A DNA stretch of 25,370 nucleotides from CBFGTV01 sp965652145. GTDB lineage: Bacteria; Bacillota; Clostridia; Peptostreptococcales; Natronincolaceae. The position numbers and the translations under genes were made by a program. The notes under the pieces are model-generated. The model saw nothing but the letters and a program-made list of their open reading frames with translations, was not told the DNA's origin and did no database searches. Of the stretch, positions 16,631 through 23,541 are shown in pieces. The stretch is from contig CBFGTV010000050.1 of the NCBI GenBank assembly GCA_965652145.1, forward strand, positions 1 through 25,370, written 5' to 3'. Numbering within the stretch: position 1 is the first letter of the stretch; the number at the start of each line of letters is the position of its first letter.

Positions 16631-16664
16631 AACCCGCATAACCACCAGTTATGCGGGTTATTTT
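16631..16664 (+). terminator. Terminator of the first ABC operon
   Basis: Perfect 12-bp stem (16631-16642 with 16648-16659), GC-rich, followed by ATTTT. It is a strong hairpin with a short T run. Confidence 0.8.
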
Positions 16665-16774
16665 GGAGAAGAGGCTAAACTATTGACTTGACTCTAATAT
16701 CCTCTGTTTTATAAACCTACTTTGATATAGGGAGGGCCGCCCACACGAGCAATATTGTTAATGAAACTGGTCTG

Positions 16775-17329
16775 CTAACGGAGGTAAGTCACATTCTCTT
16801 TTTTTGGTCTTTCATGTGTAAAAGCAGTATTAGCAACATCGGCATATCCGACTAATACGCCGCAAAGCGGAACATAGCCTTGTGGAATATTCATCCTTTG
16901 GAATAAATCATGATCAGAAAGCGCTAATAAGGGTGCTATAACATAGCATGAGCCAAGTTCCAATTCAGTTGCGGCAATCAGGATATTTTCCGCTGCACAG
17001 GAGACATTTGCCATGTTTGAACCGTTGCTGTCATTTCCATTCGGTGCGGATAAAAGAATCAGAACAGGTGCACCGTATAGGGGATTGTACCCTTCCATTG
17101 ATGCTCGCTTTACCAGAAAGTCATTGCCGGAATTTTTCATTTGCTTAAGAGCCGCATCGTTGATTTCATTAAGTAAAGAGGAGTTTTCAACTACTGTAAT
17201 ATGAATTTCTCCGAAGATTGGGGCGCTGTTTGCTGCCTCAACGAGGGTATCCAATCTTTCCTGCTCCACTTTTCCAGGCTTGTAAGCACGGACACTTTTT
17301 CTTTTTTCAATTGCTGTTAACACGTTCAT
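16775..17329 (-). CDS. Nitroreductase family NAD(P)H/FMN oxidoreductase
   Basis: The 184-residue protein has the nitroreductase start pattern with RKSVRAY (10-16), whose Arg and Ser normally hold the FMN phosphate. NSAPIFGE in the usual SAP position, CAAENILIAATELELGSCYV in the middle and the GVLVGY strand near the C-terminus also fit. Members reduce quinones, nitro compounds or other electrophiles with NAD(P)H as FMN dimers. It is encoded divergently from an HxlR regulator, the arrangement known for electrophile- and hypochlorite-responsive nitroreductases such as HypO and YodC in Bacillus subtilis. AAGGTGG is upstream of the ATG. The true substrate is unknown. Confidence 0.85.
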   Translation of the reverse strand: MNVLTAIEKRKSVRAYKPGKVEQERLDTLVEAANSAPIFGEIHITVVENSSLLNEINDAALKQMKNSGNDFLVKRASMEGYNPLYGAPVLILLSAPNGNDSNGSNMANVSCAAENILIAATELELGSCYVIAPLLALSDHDLFQRMNIPQGYVPLCGVLVGYADVANTAFTHERPKKENVTYLR

Positions 17330-17369
17330 GATCTATTACCACCTTTACTTTTTCTATTTTTCATTTATA

Positions 17370-17400
17370 ATGATATGAGTACACTTAGATTAGTTCAAGT
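17370..17400 (-). promoter_or_regulatory. Nitroreductase promoter with overlapping dyad
   Basis: On the minus strand TTGAAC (17398-17393) and TATCAT (17375-17370) are 17 bp apart. An imperfect dyad with ACTT and AAGT ends (17383-17400) covers the -35 and could bind the divergent HxlR protein. Confidence 0.45.
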
Positions 17401-17452
17401 ACGCAAAAAATTATAGGTAAGTAATAAAAATATAAGTAAAGGGTGATAACTC

Positions 17453-17767
17453 ATGGACGATTGTCCTGTAAAATACGCTTTAAGTGTTTTGAATGGTAAA
17501 TGGAAACTCCCCATTGTGTGGGAATTAGGCCAACAGGATGTGATACGCTTTAATGAGCTGCAAAGAAAACTGCCGGGGATCTCCAGCTTTATGTTGGCGA
17601 AATCCCTTGAAGAATTAGAAGGTGACAGCGTGGTTATTAGAAAACAGTATAATGAAATTCCACCGCGCGTGGAATACTCGTTGACAGAATTGGGAAAGCA
17701 GATACGGCCGTCTCTGGAAATGTTGGCAACCTGGGGGATTGAGGCAAGAAAGCAAAAAAAGGGATAG
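17453..17767 (+). CDS. HxlR family winged-helix regulator (YodB/HypR-like)
   Basis: The 104-residue protein is a complete HxlR-type winged helix: CPVKYALSVLNGKWKLPIVWEL, RFNELQRKLPGISSFMLAKSLEELE, and the wing PPRVEYSLTELGKQI. It has a single N-terminal cysteine, Cys4, in the position where YodB and HypR carry their redox-sensing cysteine. It is divergent from the nitroreductase gene, so it probably senses electrophiles or oxidants and controls that gene; this rests on family knowledge plus layout. A sirtuin gene follows after 48 nt. The ribosome binding site is AAAGGGTGAT. Confidence 0.85.
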   Translation: MDDCPVKYALSVLNGKWKLPIVWELGQQDVIRFNELQRKLPGISSFMLAKSLEELEGDSVVIRKQYNEIPPRVEYSLTELGKQIRPSLEMLATWGIEARKQKKG

Positions 17768-17815
17768 GATTTTAAAAATATAAACGGAGAAAATCTATGC
17801 AAAGGAGCAGAGAAT

Positions 17816-18529
17816 ATGCAAGAAAAACTACAACAGATCATTGACGAAAGCCGGAATATTGTGTTTTTTGGGGGAGCAGGAGTGTCTACCGAAAGTGGAA
17901 TTCCTGATTTTCGGAGTGTAGATGGCTTGTATCACCAACGATATCAGTTCCCTCCTGAAACCATTTTAAGTCATTCCTTTTTCATGAGTCACACAACAGA
18001 ATTTTATAAATTCTACAGAGAGAAAATGTTATTTTTACATGCCAAGCCCAATAAAGCTCATTTTACCCTGGCAAAGCTTGAGCAAATGGGAAAATTAAAA
18101 GCGGTTATAACCCAGAACATAGACGGCCTTCACCAGGCGGCCGGAAGCAGGAATGTTCTGGAATTACATGGAAGTATTCACCGAAATTATTGTATGACGT
18201 GCAATAAATCATATGACCTTACTCATATTCAATCTGTCATTGGAGTACCTTGTTGTATCTGTGGCGATATTATAAAGCCTGATGTTGTATTGTATGAAGA
18301 ACCGCTTAATGATAAGGTAATCAGTCGTTCAGTAGAATATATCAGCAGGGCAGATGTACTGATTATCGGGGGAACATCTCTGAATGTATATCCTGCTGCC
18401 GGATTAATTGACTATTATCAAGGAGACAAGCTAATATTAATCAACAAAACAAAAACCTCTGCAGACAAGAGGGCAGCCCTTGCAATTTACGAGCCCATAG
18501 GAGAGGTTTTGGGGAAGATCAAGTGCTAA
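17816..18529 (+). CDS. cobB: Sirtuin (NAD-dependent protein deacylase, Sir2 family)
   Basis: The 237-residue protein has the full sirtuin core: GGAGVSTESGIPDFRS (19-34) for NAD, TQNIDGLH (99-106), catalytic His118 in ELHGS, a zinc site from Cys126, Cys129, Cys146 and Cys149, and GTSLNVYPAAG (186-196). It resembles the Thermotoga maritima-type sirtuin (EFYKFYREK, HAKPNKAH) rather than E. coli CobB, so lysine deacetylation is the likely activity. The enzyme consumes NAD+ and releases nicotinamide and O-acetyl-ADP-ribose. It starts 48 nt after the HxlR gene in the same direction with AAAGGAG upstream and is probably co-transcribed with it, an uncommon pairing. Confidence 0.9.
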   Translation: MQEKLQQIIDESRNIVFFGGAGVSTESGIPDFRSVDGLYHQRYQFPPETILSHSFFMSHTTEFYKFYREKMLFLHAKPNKAHFTLAKLEQMGKLKAVITQNIDGLHQAAGSRNVLELHGSIHRNYCMTCNKSYDLTHIQSVIGVPCCICGDIIKPDVVLYEEPLNDKVISRSVEYISRADVLIIGGTSLNVYPAAGLIDYYQGDKLILINKTKTSADKRAALAIYEPIGEVLGKIKC

Positions 18530-18764
18530 GGAGCAGAAGTAATCTCAGGAAAGGATAGTAAATAAATGTTTGAACAAATTGGCCTTTCTTATATAATTCA
18601 GAGAAGAAATTGAAATTTTAATTCTAAAGCTTATTAATTGCTAAACGACGAAGTAAGAGCCGCTGCCTCACATAGAATGCTGCAGCGGTTCAGCCTTATT
18701 TAAGTGAAAAGTACATAACCAATTGTTCCCCGCAAACTGGAGACTGATTGAGTGGTTGCCTTTT
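18530..18764. other. Intergenic stretch with a hairpin
   Basis: No intact gene. CCGCTGC (18660-18666) pairs with GCAGCGG (18682-18688), but no T run follows, so I do not call it a terminator. On the minus strand one reading frame stays open to 18668 and could be a shifted tail of the adjoining remnant. Confidence 0.4.
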
Positions 18765-19283
18765 TCATAAAGGCTGCCGACAGTGGTCAACCAGTTCCAA
18801 ATAAAGCTCCTGTGATAGCATGCTATACCGGCCGCCTGTACCGGACTGCAAAACTGCTCTGCCATCCTCCAGTAAATAGGCATAATATTCATGGATTTCA
18901 TTTGCCTTCGGAAACATCTGACGAATCAGATAGCACTCCTTCAAGGTGGTAATATCAATGCCCTCCCAGGCGGCAGACTTTACCATAACATCCATGATAA
19001 TTGCTTCTGCAAGCTGCTCGGTTTCAAGGGGGTACTCCGATACGATCTCACCATTTATCAGCTTTGCCACACTATAGGAAGGTGTTTCAGCTGTAGAAAA
19101 ATTGATAAGATCTTGTAGCTTCTCCGGGCTTTCCGCATAGTCTCGTACATCGCCACCGACAAGCTCATCGGCCCATGAGCGGGTATAATGAAAGGCTGTG
19201 CCGTCATCCAGTGGAATTCTGGTACGATTTTGATTATCTATCTCTCTATATAAAAAAATTATCTGAGAAACAAACGCTTTCAA
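18765..19283 (-). pseudogene. Unrecognised gene remnant (C-terminal part)
   Basis: The minus strand is open for 172 codons and reads like real protein (DDGTAFHYTRSWADELVGG, then SAAWEGIDITTLKE and LLEDGRAVLQSGTGGRYSM). There is no start with a ribosome binding site: the only start-like codon is a TTG inside the neighbouring remnant. The protein-like part begins near 19240, where another coding remnant on the plus strand begins. It is therefore probably a 5'-truncated gene cut at a recombination junction. The base composition seems richer in GC than its neighbours. I do not recognise the family; a tail of a membrane metalloprotease-type sensor is only a guess. Confidence 0.45.
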
Positions 19284-19452
19284 AAGATGATTTTAAAAAC
19301 TTAAGTCAGTTAGTTTCACTTGGAGAAAAATTATATAATTCATCTAAAATATCTGAGGGAACAAGCTTTCTTTCTAAAAAAATCTTCCTAGCGAAGATGT
19401 AATTCAAATTATAAACCAGCTTAAAAAGATCAGTGAAGAAGCTTTGGAATAA
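19217..19452 (+). pseudogene. Unrecognised gene remnant with frameshift
   Basis: The plus strand encodes LSLYIKKLSEKQTLSKDDF and onward to SKISEGTSFLSKK, then stops shortly after a run of seven A near 19377-19383. Adding one base to that run restores the frame and continues NLPSEDVIQIINQLKKISEEALE to a stop at 19450. The 5' end is missing, because the reading merges with the antisense remnant near 19215-19240. The product is hydrophilic and helical; family not recognised. A decayed fragment is the best reading. Confidence 0.45.
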
Positions 19453-19564
19453 TAAAAAGCTTACCTTCGCACCTCTTTTTCTAAGGTGAAAGAACAATAG
19501 CGTTTATAGTTGGTGGCCTTCGCCGTTCCGCACAAAAATTCAAGAAAGTATAGAGTACCCGGAA

Positions 19565-19588
19565 CCCCTATAGATAGGGGCTTTTTTT
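19565..19588 (+). terminator. Intrinsic terminator after the remnant
   Basis: CCCCTA (19565-19570) pairs with TAGGGG (19575-19580), then C and seven T. It probably belonged to the decayed plus-strand gene. Confidence 0.8.
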
Positions 19589-19663
19589 ATATCATATTAT
19601 TTGTATCCACTACTTTTCACAGTAGGAGCTTATATCCCTGCGACAAAAAATTCTAATTCGCGA

Positions 19664-19714
19664 TTGACAATTAAGTGTATTTAGTGTATATTGTGTATTA
19701 TAAACATACACACT
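19664..19714 (+). promoter_or_regulatory. Promoter and operator of the GntR-ABC operon
   Basis: TTGACA (19664-19669), 17 bp, TATATT (19687-19692). GTGTAT occurs three times at 9-base steps (19675, 19684, 19693), and ATACAC (19706-19711) faces it. TGTGTA (19692-19697) with TACACA (19707-19712) forms a dyad resembling the AGTGTA-TACACT operators of YtrA-type repressors. Confidence 0.7.
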
Positions 19715-19736
19715 ATACGATTGGAAGGTTATGTGA

Positions 19737-20111
19737 ATGAAAATATTGATTTCCAACTCTTCTGATAAACCATTATATCAGCAGATAAAGGAACAAATCA
19801 TTGATACTATTCTAAAAGGTGAATTAGCAGAAGGTGACTCTTTGCCATCTATCCGAAGTTTCGCCAACGATATAAAAGTAAGTGTCCTAACAATTCGCCG
19901 TGTCTATGATGAATTGGAGCAGGAAGGTTTTACTACAAGTCAAGTTGGCATTGGCACCTTTGTATCAACGGGAAATGTTGAACTTTTGAGAGAATCCAAA
20001 CGACACATGGTTGAAAAGAAAATGCAGGAATTGATTGATACAGCAAAAACCTTGAATATCACAAAAGAAGAACTAAATGCTATGATGGATATTTTATACG
20101 AGGAGGACTAA
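19737..20111 (+). CDS. GntR family regulator, YtrA subfamily
   Basis: The 124-residue protein has a GntR winged helix (about 10-78): KPLYQQIKEQIIDTILKGEL, LPSIRSFANDIKVSVLTIRRVYDELEQEGF and GIGTFVS. A short helical tail of about 45 residues follows, as in YtrA-type regulators, and there is no FCD or UTRA effector domain. Such proteins repress their own ABC operons and are often relieved by cell-wall-active peptides. The ATPase gene follows 2 nt after its stop, so this is one operon. ATG 19737 has GGAAGG 8 nt upstream. Confidence 0.9.
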   Translation: MKILISNSSDKPLYQQIKEQIIDTILKGELAEGDSLPSIRSFANDIKVSVLTIRRVYDELEQEGFTTSQVGIGTFVSTGNVELLRESKRHMVEKKMQELIDTAKTLNITKEELNAMMDILYEED

Positions 20112-20113
20112 GT

Positions 20114-20974
20114 ATGGGCAATATTTTAGAAGTTTCAGGGTTAAATAAATCTTATGAAGGTTTTTCACTAACCGATATTAGCTTTTCTTTGCCAGAGGGT
20201 TGTATTACAGGCTTTATCGGTGTCAACGGCGCAGGAAAGACTAGTACTATACGCACAATTCTTGGCCTTACGCAAAAAGCTTCCGGTTCAATTAAAATTT
20301 TCGGGAAAGACTTGGAAAGTAATGCCCAGGAGTTGAAAAACCGCATTGGTGTCGTTCTGGACGAGGGCTATTTTTATGATGAGCTAACAATGGATGAAAT
20401 GAAAAGCATAATCGCTCCAGCCTACTCAAGGTGGAGCGACAAAGATTATAAAAGATATATGGATAGGTTTTCACTTAACCCACGACAAAAGATTGCAACG
20501 CTGTCAAAAGGTATGCGTATGAAATTTGCGCTGACGCTTGCTTTGTCCCATGAGACTGAGCTACTTATTATGGATGAACCGACAAGCGGACTTGACCCTT
20601 TGGTTAGAAGTCAGCTTTTAGAAATAATGACCGATTACATGAATAAGGGCGGTAAAGGCGTATTCTTTTCCACTCATATTACATCTGACCTGGATAAGGT
20701 TGCAGATACGCTTATTCTCATACATGGCGGTAGGACATTACTTGAACAAGAAAAGGACACTTTACTTGACAATTATCGTGTGATAAAGGGTGATAACAAG
20801 GCTCTTAACAATGAGAATAAAGAGTTGTTCCTAAATATTCAACTAACTGATTTTGGCTTTACCGGAGTTACAGACAAACTTTCAAGGGTGCAAAAAATCA
20901 TACCGGATATTTTAGTTGAACGGCCGACTATAGAGGATATTATGTTGGCCTATATTGAAGGGGGGCGAAAATGA
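20114..20974 (+). CDS. ABC transporter ATP-binding protein (YtrB/BcrA-like)
   Basis: The 286-residue ATPase has Walker A GVNGAGKT (36-43), a variant signature LSKGM (130-134), Walker B LLIMDE (150-155) and STHIT with the switch His188. A C-terminal extension of about 70 residues (DKLSRVQKI, IEDIMLAYIEG) is typical of this exporter subgroup. The LSKGM signature in place of LSGGQ is common in GntR-linked exporters. It sits between the GntR gene and the permease, overlapping the latter by 4 nt (ATGA). Its likely role is energising export or resistance to an antibiotic or peptide. Confidence 0.9.
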   Translation: MGNILEVSGLNKSYEGFSLTDISFSLPEGCITGFIGVNGAGKTSTIRTILGLTQKASGSIKIFGKDLESNAQELKNRIGVVLDEGYFYDELTMDEMKSIIAPAYSRWSDKDYKRYMDRFSLNPRQKIATLSKGMRMKFALTLALSHETELLIMDEPTSGLDPLVRSQLLEIMTDYMNKGGKGVFFSTHITSDLDKVADTLILIHGGRTLLEQEKDTLLDNYRVIKGDNKALNNENKELFLNIQLTDFGFTGVTDKLSRVQKIIPDILVERPTIEDIMLAYIEGGRK

Positions 20975-21618
20975 TGTTATGGAATTTAGTGAAGAAGGAT
21001 ATTTTAATTGCAAAGAAATATGTAATCGTAACAATGCTGGTGGTTATTGCAATTCCTTTATTTATTATGTTTAGCGCTCCTTCGCTTTCGGGCTTTTTCC
21101 CTTTTCTTTACATGGTTGCTATGGCTGAACTTTTGTTATTACAGGCTATTTCACAGGAAGAAGCTAAATATCCCAAAGCTACTGCATTATTGTGTACTGC
21201 TCCGTATACTCGAAGTGCATTTATAAAGGCTAAATATGTATTTTCCCTTTTGATATTTGCATATTGTTATATAGTGCATACCCTTGTGATGTTAGTTATA
21301 GACAAATCTAACATTCTTGATTTAACAACTATTCTAATGGTACTTTTATTTAGTGTATTATTATATGGTATCTACATGCCTATTGAAGTCAGGTATGGAG
21401 CCGTAAAGGCAAAATTCGTTTTTATGATTATGATTTTTGTATTATCTTTTGGGCCCGTTGTATTTGCCAATCTCTTTGCGAACATCACAATTGATATTTC
21501 GGCTTTGGCAGCAATATCTTCCACAATCAAAAATATTGTGTTAGCCTTGGCAAGTATGTTGGTCTTTGGTATTTCAATGAGGGTGTCTACTAAAATTTTT
21601 TCTAAAAAAGAATTGTGA
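20971..21618 (+). CDS. ABC-2 type membrane protein of the GntR operon
   Basis: The 215-residue protein has about six hydrophobic segments. It starts with MLWNLVKKDILIAKKYV, an amphipathic entry common to exporter permeases of this class, and contains a cytoplasmic stretch EEAKYPKATALLCTAPYTRSAFIKAKY. It overlaps the ATPase gene by 4 nt, so the two subunits are translationally coupled. The substrate is unknown. No further operon gene follows before the tRNA. Confidence 0.85.
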   Translation: MMLWNLVKKDILIAKKYVIVTMLVVIAIPLFIMFSAPSLSGFFPFLYMVAMAELLLLQAISQEEAKYPKATALLCTAPYTRSAFIKAKYVFSLLIFAYCYIVHTLVMLVIDKSNILDLTTILMVLLFSVLLYGIYMPIEVRYGAVKAKFVFMIMIFVLSFGPVVFANLFANITIDISALAAISSTIKNIVLALASMLVFGISMRVSTKIFSKKEL

Positions 21619-21747
21619 ATCTAATGCAGAGAGTAGCTGGGCAAAAAAGCAACAGAGAGAGTTTCTCTGCTCCCTAAACAGGGGAAAATTATGTTAGAAA
21701 ACAACATTTTGATACATTTAGGATTTGAGGATAAAGCGGAAGCTCAT

Positions 21748-21790
21748 AAAAAGGAAGAACCTGTTGCAGACATTGACCGCAAACAGGCTC
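21748..21790 (-). terminator. Probable terminator of tRNA-Ser
   Basis: On the minus strand just after the tRNA, CCTGTTTGC (21787-21779) pairs with GCAACAGG (21767-21760) with one bulged base, followed by TTCTTCCTTTTT. Confidence 0.6.
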
Positions 21791-21791
21791 A

Positions 21792-21880
21792 TGGCGGAAG
21801 CGGTGGGATTCGAACCCACGTGCCCTTGCGGACAACCGCATTTCGAGTGCGGCTCGTTATGACCACTTCGATACGCTTCC
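21792..21880 (-). tRNA. tRNA-Ser, anticodon CGA
   Basis: On the minus strand the 5' acceptor GGAAGCG pairs with CGCTTCC. The anticodon loop CTCGAAA gives anticodon CGA (codon UCG). There is a long variable arm typical of class II tRNA-Ser, a T arm GTGGG-TTCGAAT-CCCAC, discriminator G, and an encoded CCA (21794-21792). Confidence 0.95.
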
Positions 21881-21934
21881 ATAGTTTCTTAAAAAAATAT
21901 AACATAAAACCAATAGCAAAATTGGCCTATATAT

Positions 21935-21963
21935 AAAATACAGCTTTATGCTTAATTTGTCAA
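21935..21963 (-). promoter_or_regulatory. Promoter of tRNA-Ser
   Basis: On the minus strand TTGACA (21963-21958), 17 bp, TATTTT (21940-21935), about 55 nt upstream of the mature 5' end. Confidence 0.6.
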
Positions 21964-22005
21964 TTCCTCTGTCTATTATTTTATGTCATGTTACTCATAA
22001 TTGCC

Positions 22006-22049
22006 AAAAAGCGTTGGTTGAAGGGGAAAAACTTCAACCAACGCTTTTT
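22006..22049 (-). terminator. Terminator of the XRE regulator gene
   Basis: A perfect 18-bp stem (22006-22023 with 22032-22049) overlaps the stop codon and starts and ends in A/T runs, so it could act in both directions. Confidence 0.9.
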
Positions 22050-22398
22050 AGCGGTCATATTTATTTTTGAGCTTGATAAACTCAATCAGAAAAATAAACT
22101 CCTTTTCCGAGTATTGCTGTGTTAGGCTCAAGATATGCTTTTGATGTGAATTTGTTACTGACTCCAGTAGCTGACCCTTCCCCTCATCCTCTGCAAAAAG
22201 TAAATAATCGGTGCTGACATTAAAGATGGTAGAAAACTTATATAATGTTTCGATACTGATTCCTCTCTGACCCCGTTCGATTAAGCCCATGTATGATGCC
22301 GACAGATTCAAAATTTCGGCCATCTGTTCAATTGTTAATTCATGTTGAGTCCGAATTAGCCGTATTTTTTTTCCGATAGCCTTGTAATCTACGCTCAT
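22048..22398 (-). CDS. XRE family helix-turn-helix regulator
   Basis: The 116-residue protein has an N-terminal Cro/CI-type DNA-binding domain at about 8-66 (IGKKIRLIRTQHELTIEQMAEIL, SASYMGLIERGQRGISIETL, FNVSTDYLL). A helical tail of about 45 residues (QKHILSLTQQYSEKEFIFLIEFIKLKNKY) probably serves dimerisation. Proteins of this size and layout are common in Clostridia as stand-alone regulators. It is divergent from the HD-GYP gene, with about 300 bp between; control of that gene is possible but not shown. The ribosome binding site GAGGTGAT is strong. Confidence 0.88.
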   Translation of the reverse strand: MSVDYKAIGKKIRLIRTQHELTIEQMAEILNLSASYMGLIERGQRGISIETLYKFSTIFNVSTDYLLFAEDEGKGQLLESVTNSHQKHILSLTQQYSEKEFIFLIEFIKLKNKYDR

Positions 22399-22480
22399 AT
22401 TATCACCTCATTATAACTTTAATATGATTAGCAATTAGTATTCCACACACTGACAGAATTATGTAACAGTTCTAAAAGAA

Positions 22481-22508
22481 TTGACAAGATATGCCAACCT
22501 TGTATAAA
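22481..22508 (+). promoter_or_regulatory. Promoter upstream of the HD-GYP gene
   Basis: TTGACA (22481-22486), 16 bp, TATAAA (22503-22508). The leader to the chosen start is about 185 nt, AT-rich, with no riboswitch I recognise. Confidence 0.6.
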
Positions 22509-22695
22509 ATATAAGAAAAGATGACGACTTACTACAAAATATGATACTGATTTAAAAATAAGTATTTAATCTGATCAAAATTACGATTAAAAGTTAATTG
22601 CGACAAAGACAAATTTGTTAAATATAAGCCCGGCTTACCAGTTACATTATCTGAAGGATACAGCAAATAAGATGGCTATAGAAGGGGTGTATAGG

Positions 22696-23322
22696 ATGCA
22701 GTGGAATATACATGATTTAGCATTGACAGACCATATCGGGAACCCAATGGACCATAAATTGTCTTTAGAGATTTTTGCCCATTCAATTGATGTAGCCATT
22801 ATATCTGCTCAAATAGCTGGTGAAATAGAGCTGCCCGATCAACAGAAGCACGAATTGTTTGAAAGTGCCTTATATCATGATATTGGCAAAAGCAGAATAC
22901 CACCCTCTATCCTCTATAAAAAAGGAAGGCTTACAGTAGAGGAATGGAGAACTATGAAACAGCATTGCCTTTATTCAGAGGCTTTATACTTAAAAATGCA
23001 GCTGAAAATAAAGGACAAAAATGTAAAAATCGCTAAAGCCCTGCGTTACCACCATGAGAACTGGGATGGCACAGGATATCCGGAGGGATTAAAGGGAAAT
23101 GAAATTCCTCTATATAGCAGAATTATCCGTATTGCAGACATATTTGATGCTATTACGCAGCCCAGAGTATACAGGCCCTATAAAATTAAAAATACAATGT
23201 CAGTATTAGAGCGGATGAAGCGAAAGGAAATAGACCCCTTTATTTATGAAAGAAGCAAAAAAATATTAGAACAAGCTTTAAATGAAAGATTTCTTGCTAA
23301 TCAAGCCAATTGGAAGGACTAG
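22696..23322 (+). CDS. Stand-alone HD-GYP domain phosphodiesterase
   Basis: The 208-residue protein is almost only an HD-GYP domain: FAHS (H29), LYHDIGKSRIP (H61, D62), KQH (H90) and HHENWDGTGYP (119-129), then RIADIFDAIT. These are the metal-binding and GYP motifs of enzymes that hydrolyse cyclic di-GMP or related cyclic dinucleotides. No receiver, PAS or membrane domain is attached, so its activity may be set by expression level. The start is uncertain. ATG 22696 has GAAGGGGTG upstream and is preferred; ATG 22672 or TTG 22615 in the same frame would add 8 or 27 residues but have poor ribosome binding sites. Two cyclic-dinucleotide riboswitches lie 1.4 kb downstream. Confidence 0.82.
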   Translation: MQWNIHDLALTDHIGNPMDHKLSLEIFAHSIDVAIISAQIAGEIELPDQQKHELFESALYHDIGKSRIPPSILYKKGRLTVEEWRTMKQHCLYSEALYLKMQLKIKDKNVKIAKALRYHHENWDGTGYPEGLKGNEIPLYSRIIRIADIFDAITQPRVYRPYKIKNTMSVLERMKRKEIDPFIYERSKKILEQALNERFLANQANWKD

Positions 23323-23341
23323 GTTAAAAAAAGGAGGAGTA

Positions 23342-23401
23342 TTGAGAAAAAAGATAACAAAATTGTTAATAAAAAAACATAAAAAGTATCTTAATATATA
23401 A
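23342..23401 (+). CDS. Possible 19-residue basic peptide
   Basis: AAAGGAGG (23330-23337) is followed 4 nt later by TTG and 19 codons reading RKKITKLLIKKHKKYLNI after the start, then TAA. Half of the residues are Lys, Arg or His. The ribosome binding site is nearly perfect, yet no other gene uses it. It may be a real micro-protein or a coincidence in an A-rich gap; nothing confirms it. Confidence 0.25.
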   Translation: MRKKITKLLIKKHKKYLNI

Positions 23402-23406
23402 TTTTA

Positions 23407-23415
23407 TGGTATAAT
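23407..23415 (+). promoter_or_regulatory. Extended -10 element upstream of araC-like gene
   Basis: TGG-TATAAT at 23407-23415, about 130 nt upstream of the AraC gene. The matching -35 is poor. Confidence 0.45.
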
Positions 23416-23466
23416 TTGTCTTATATTAGCAAATTGTCTGTCATATGTATTTTGATAGATTAGGCC

Positions 23467-23488
23467 ATGGTATCATATCTTATACCAT
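23467..23488. promoter_or_regulatory. Palindrome upstream of araC-like gene
   Basis: ATGGTAT (23467-23473) and ATACCAT (23482-23488) form a 7-bp-arm dyad with an 8-bp spacer. Its centre is about 65 bp upstream of the ATG, so it lies in the leader of the proposed promoter and could be an operator. Confidence 0.4.
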
Positions 23489-23541
23489 AATTAAATAAGT
23501 TTAATTTCTTAATTTTACTATAGGGAGGGTGGTGCTTAGCA

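Noticed and set aside
18668..18901. Second minus-strand frame as a separate small gene
   Set aside because: It overlaps the larger remnant, has no ribosome binding site, and at most is the frameshifted tail of that remnant.
21760..21880. Integration (att) site at the tRNA-Ser 3' end
   Set aside because: No integrase is encoded and I found no second copy of the tRNA 3' end in the window.
21691..21936. Open frame with a fair ribosome binding site reading into GGIRTHVPLRTTAFRVRL
   Set aside because: Its second half is the antisense of tRNA-Ser (GGIRTHVP is a familiar false peptide) and its first half overlaps the tRNA terminator.
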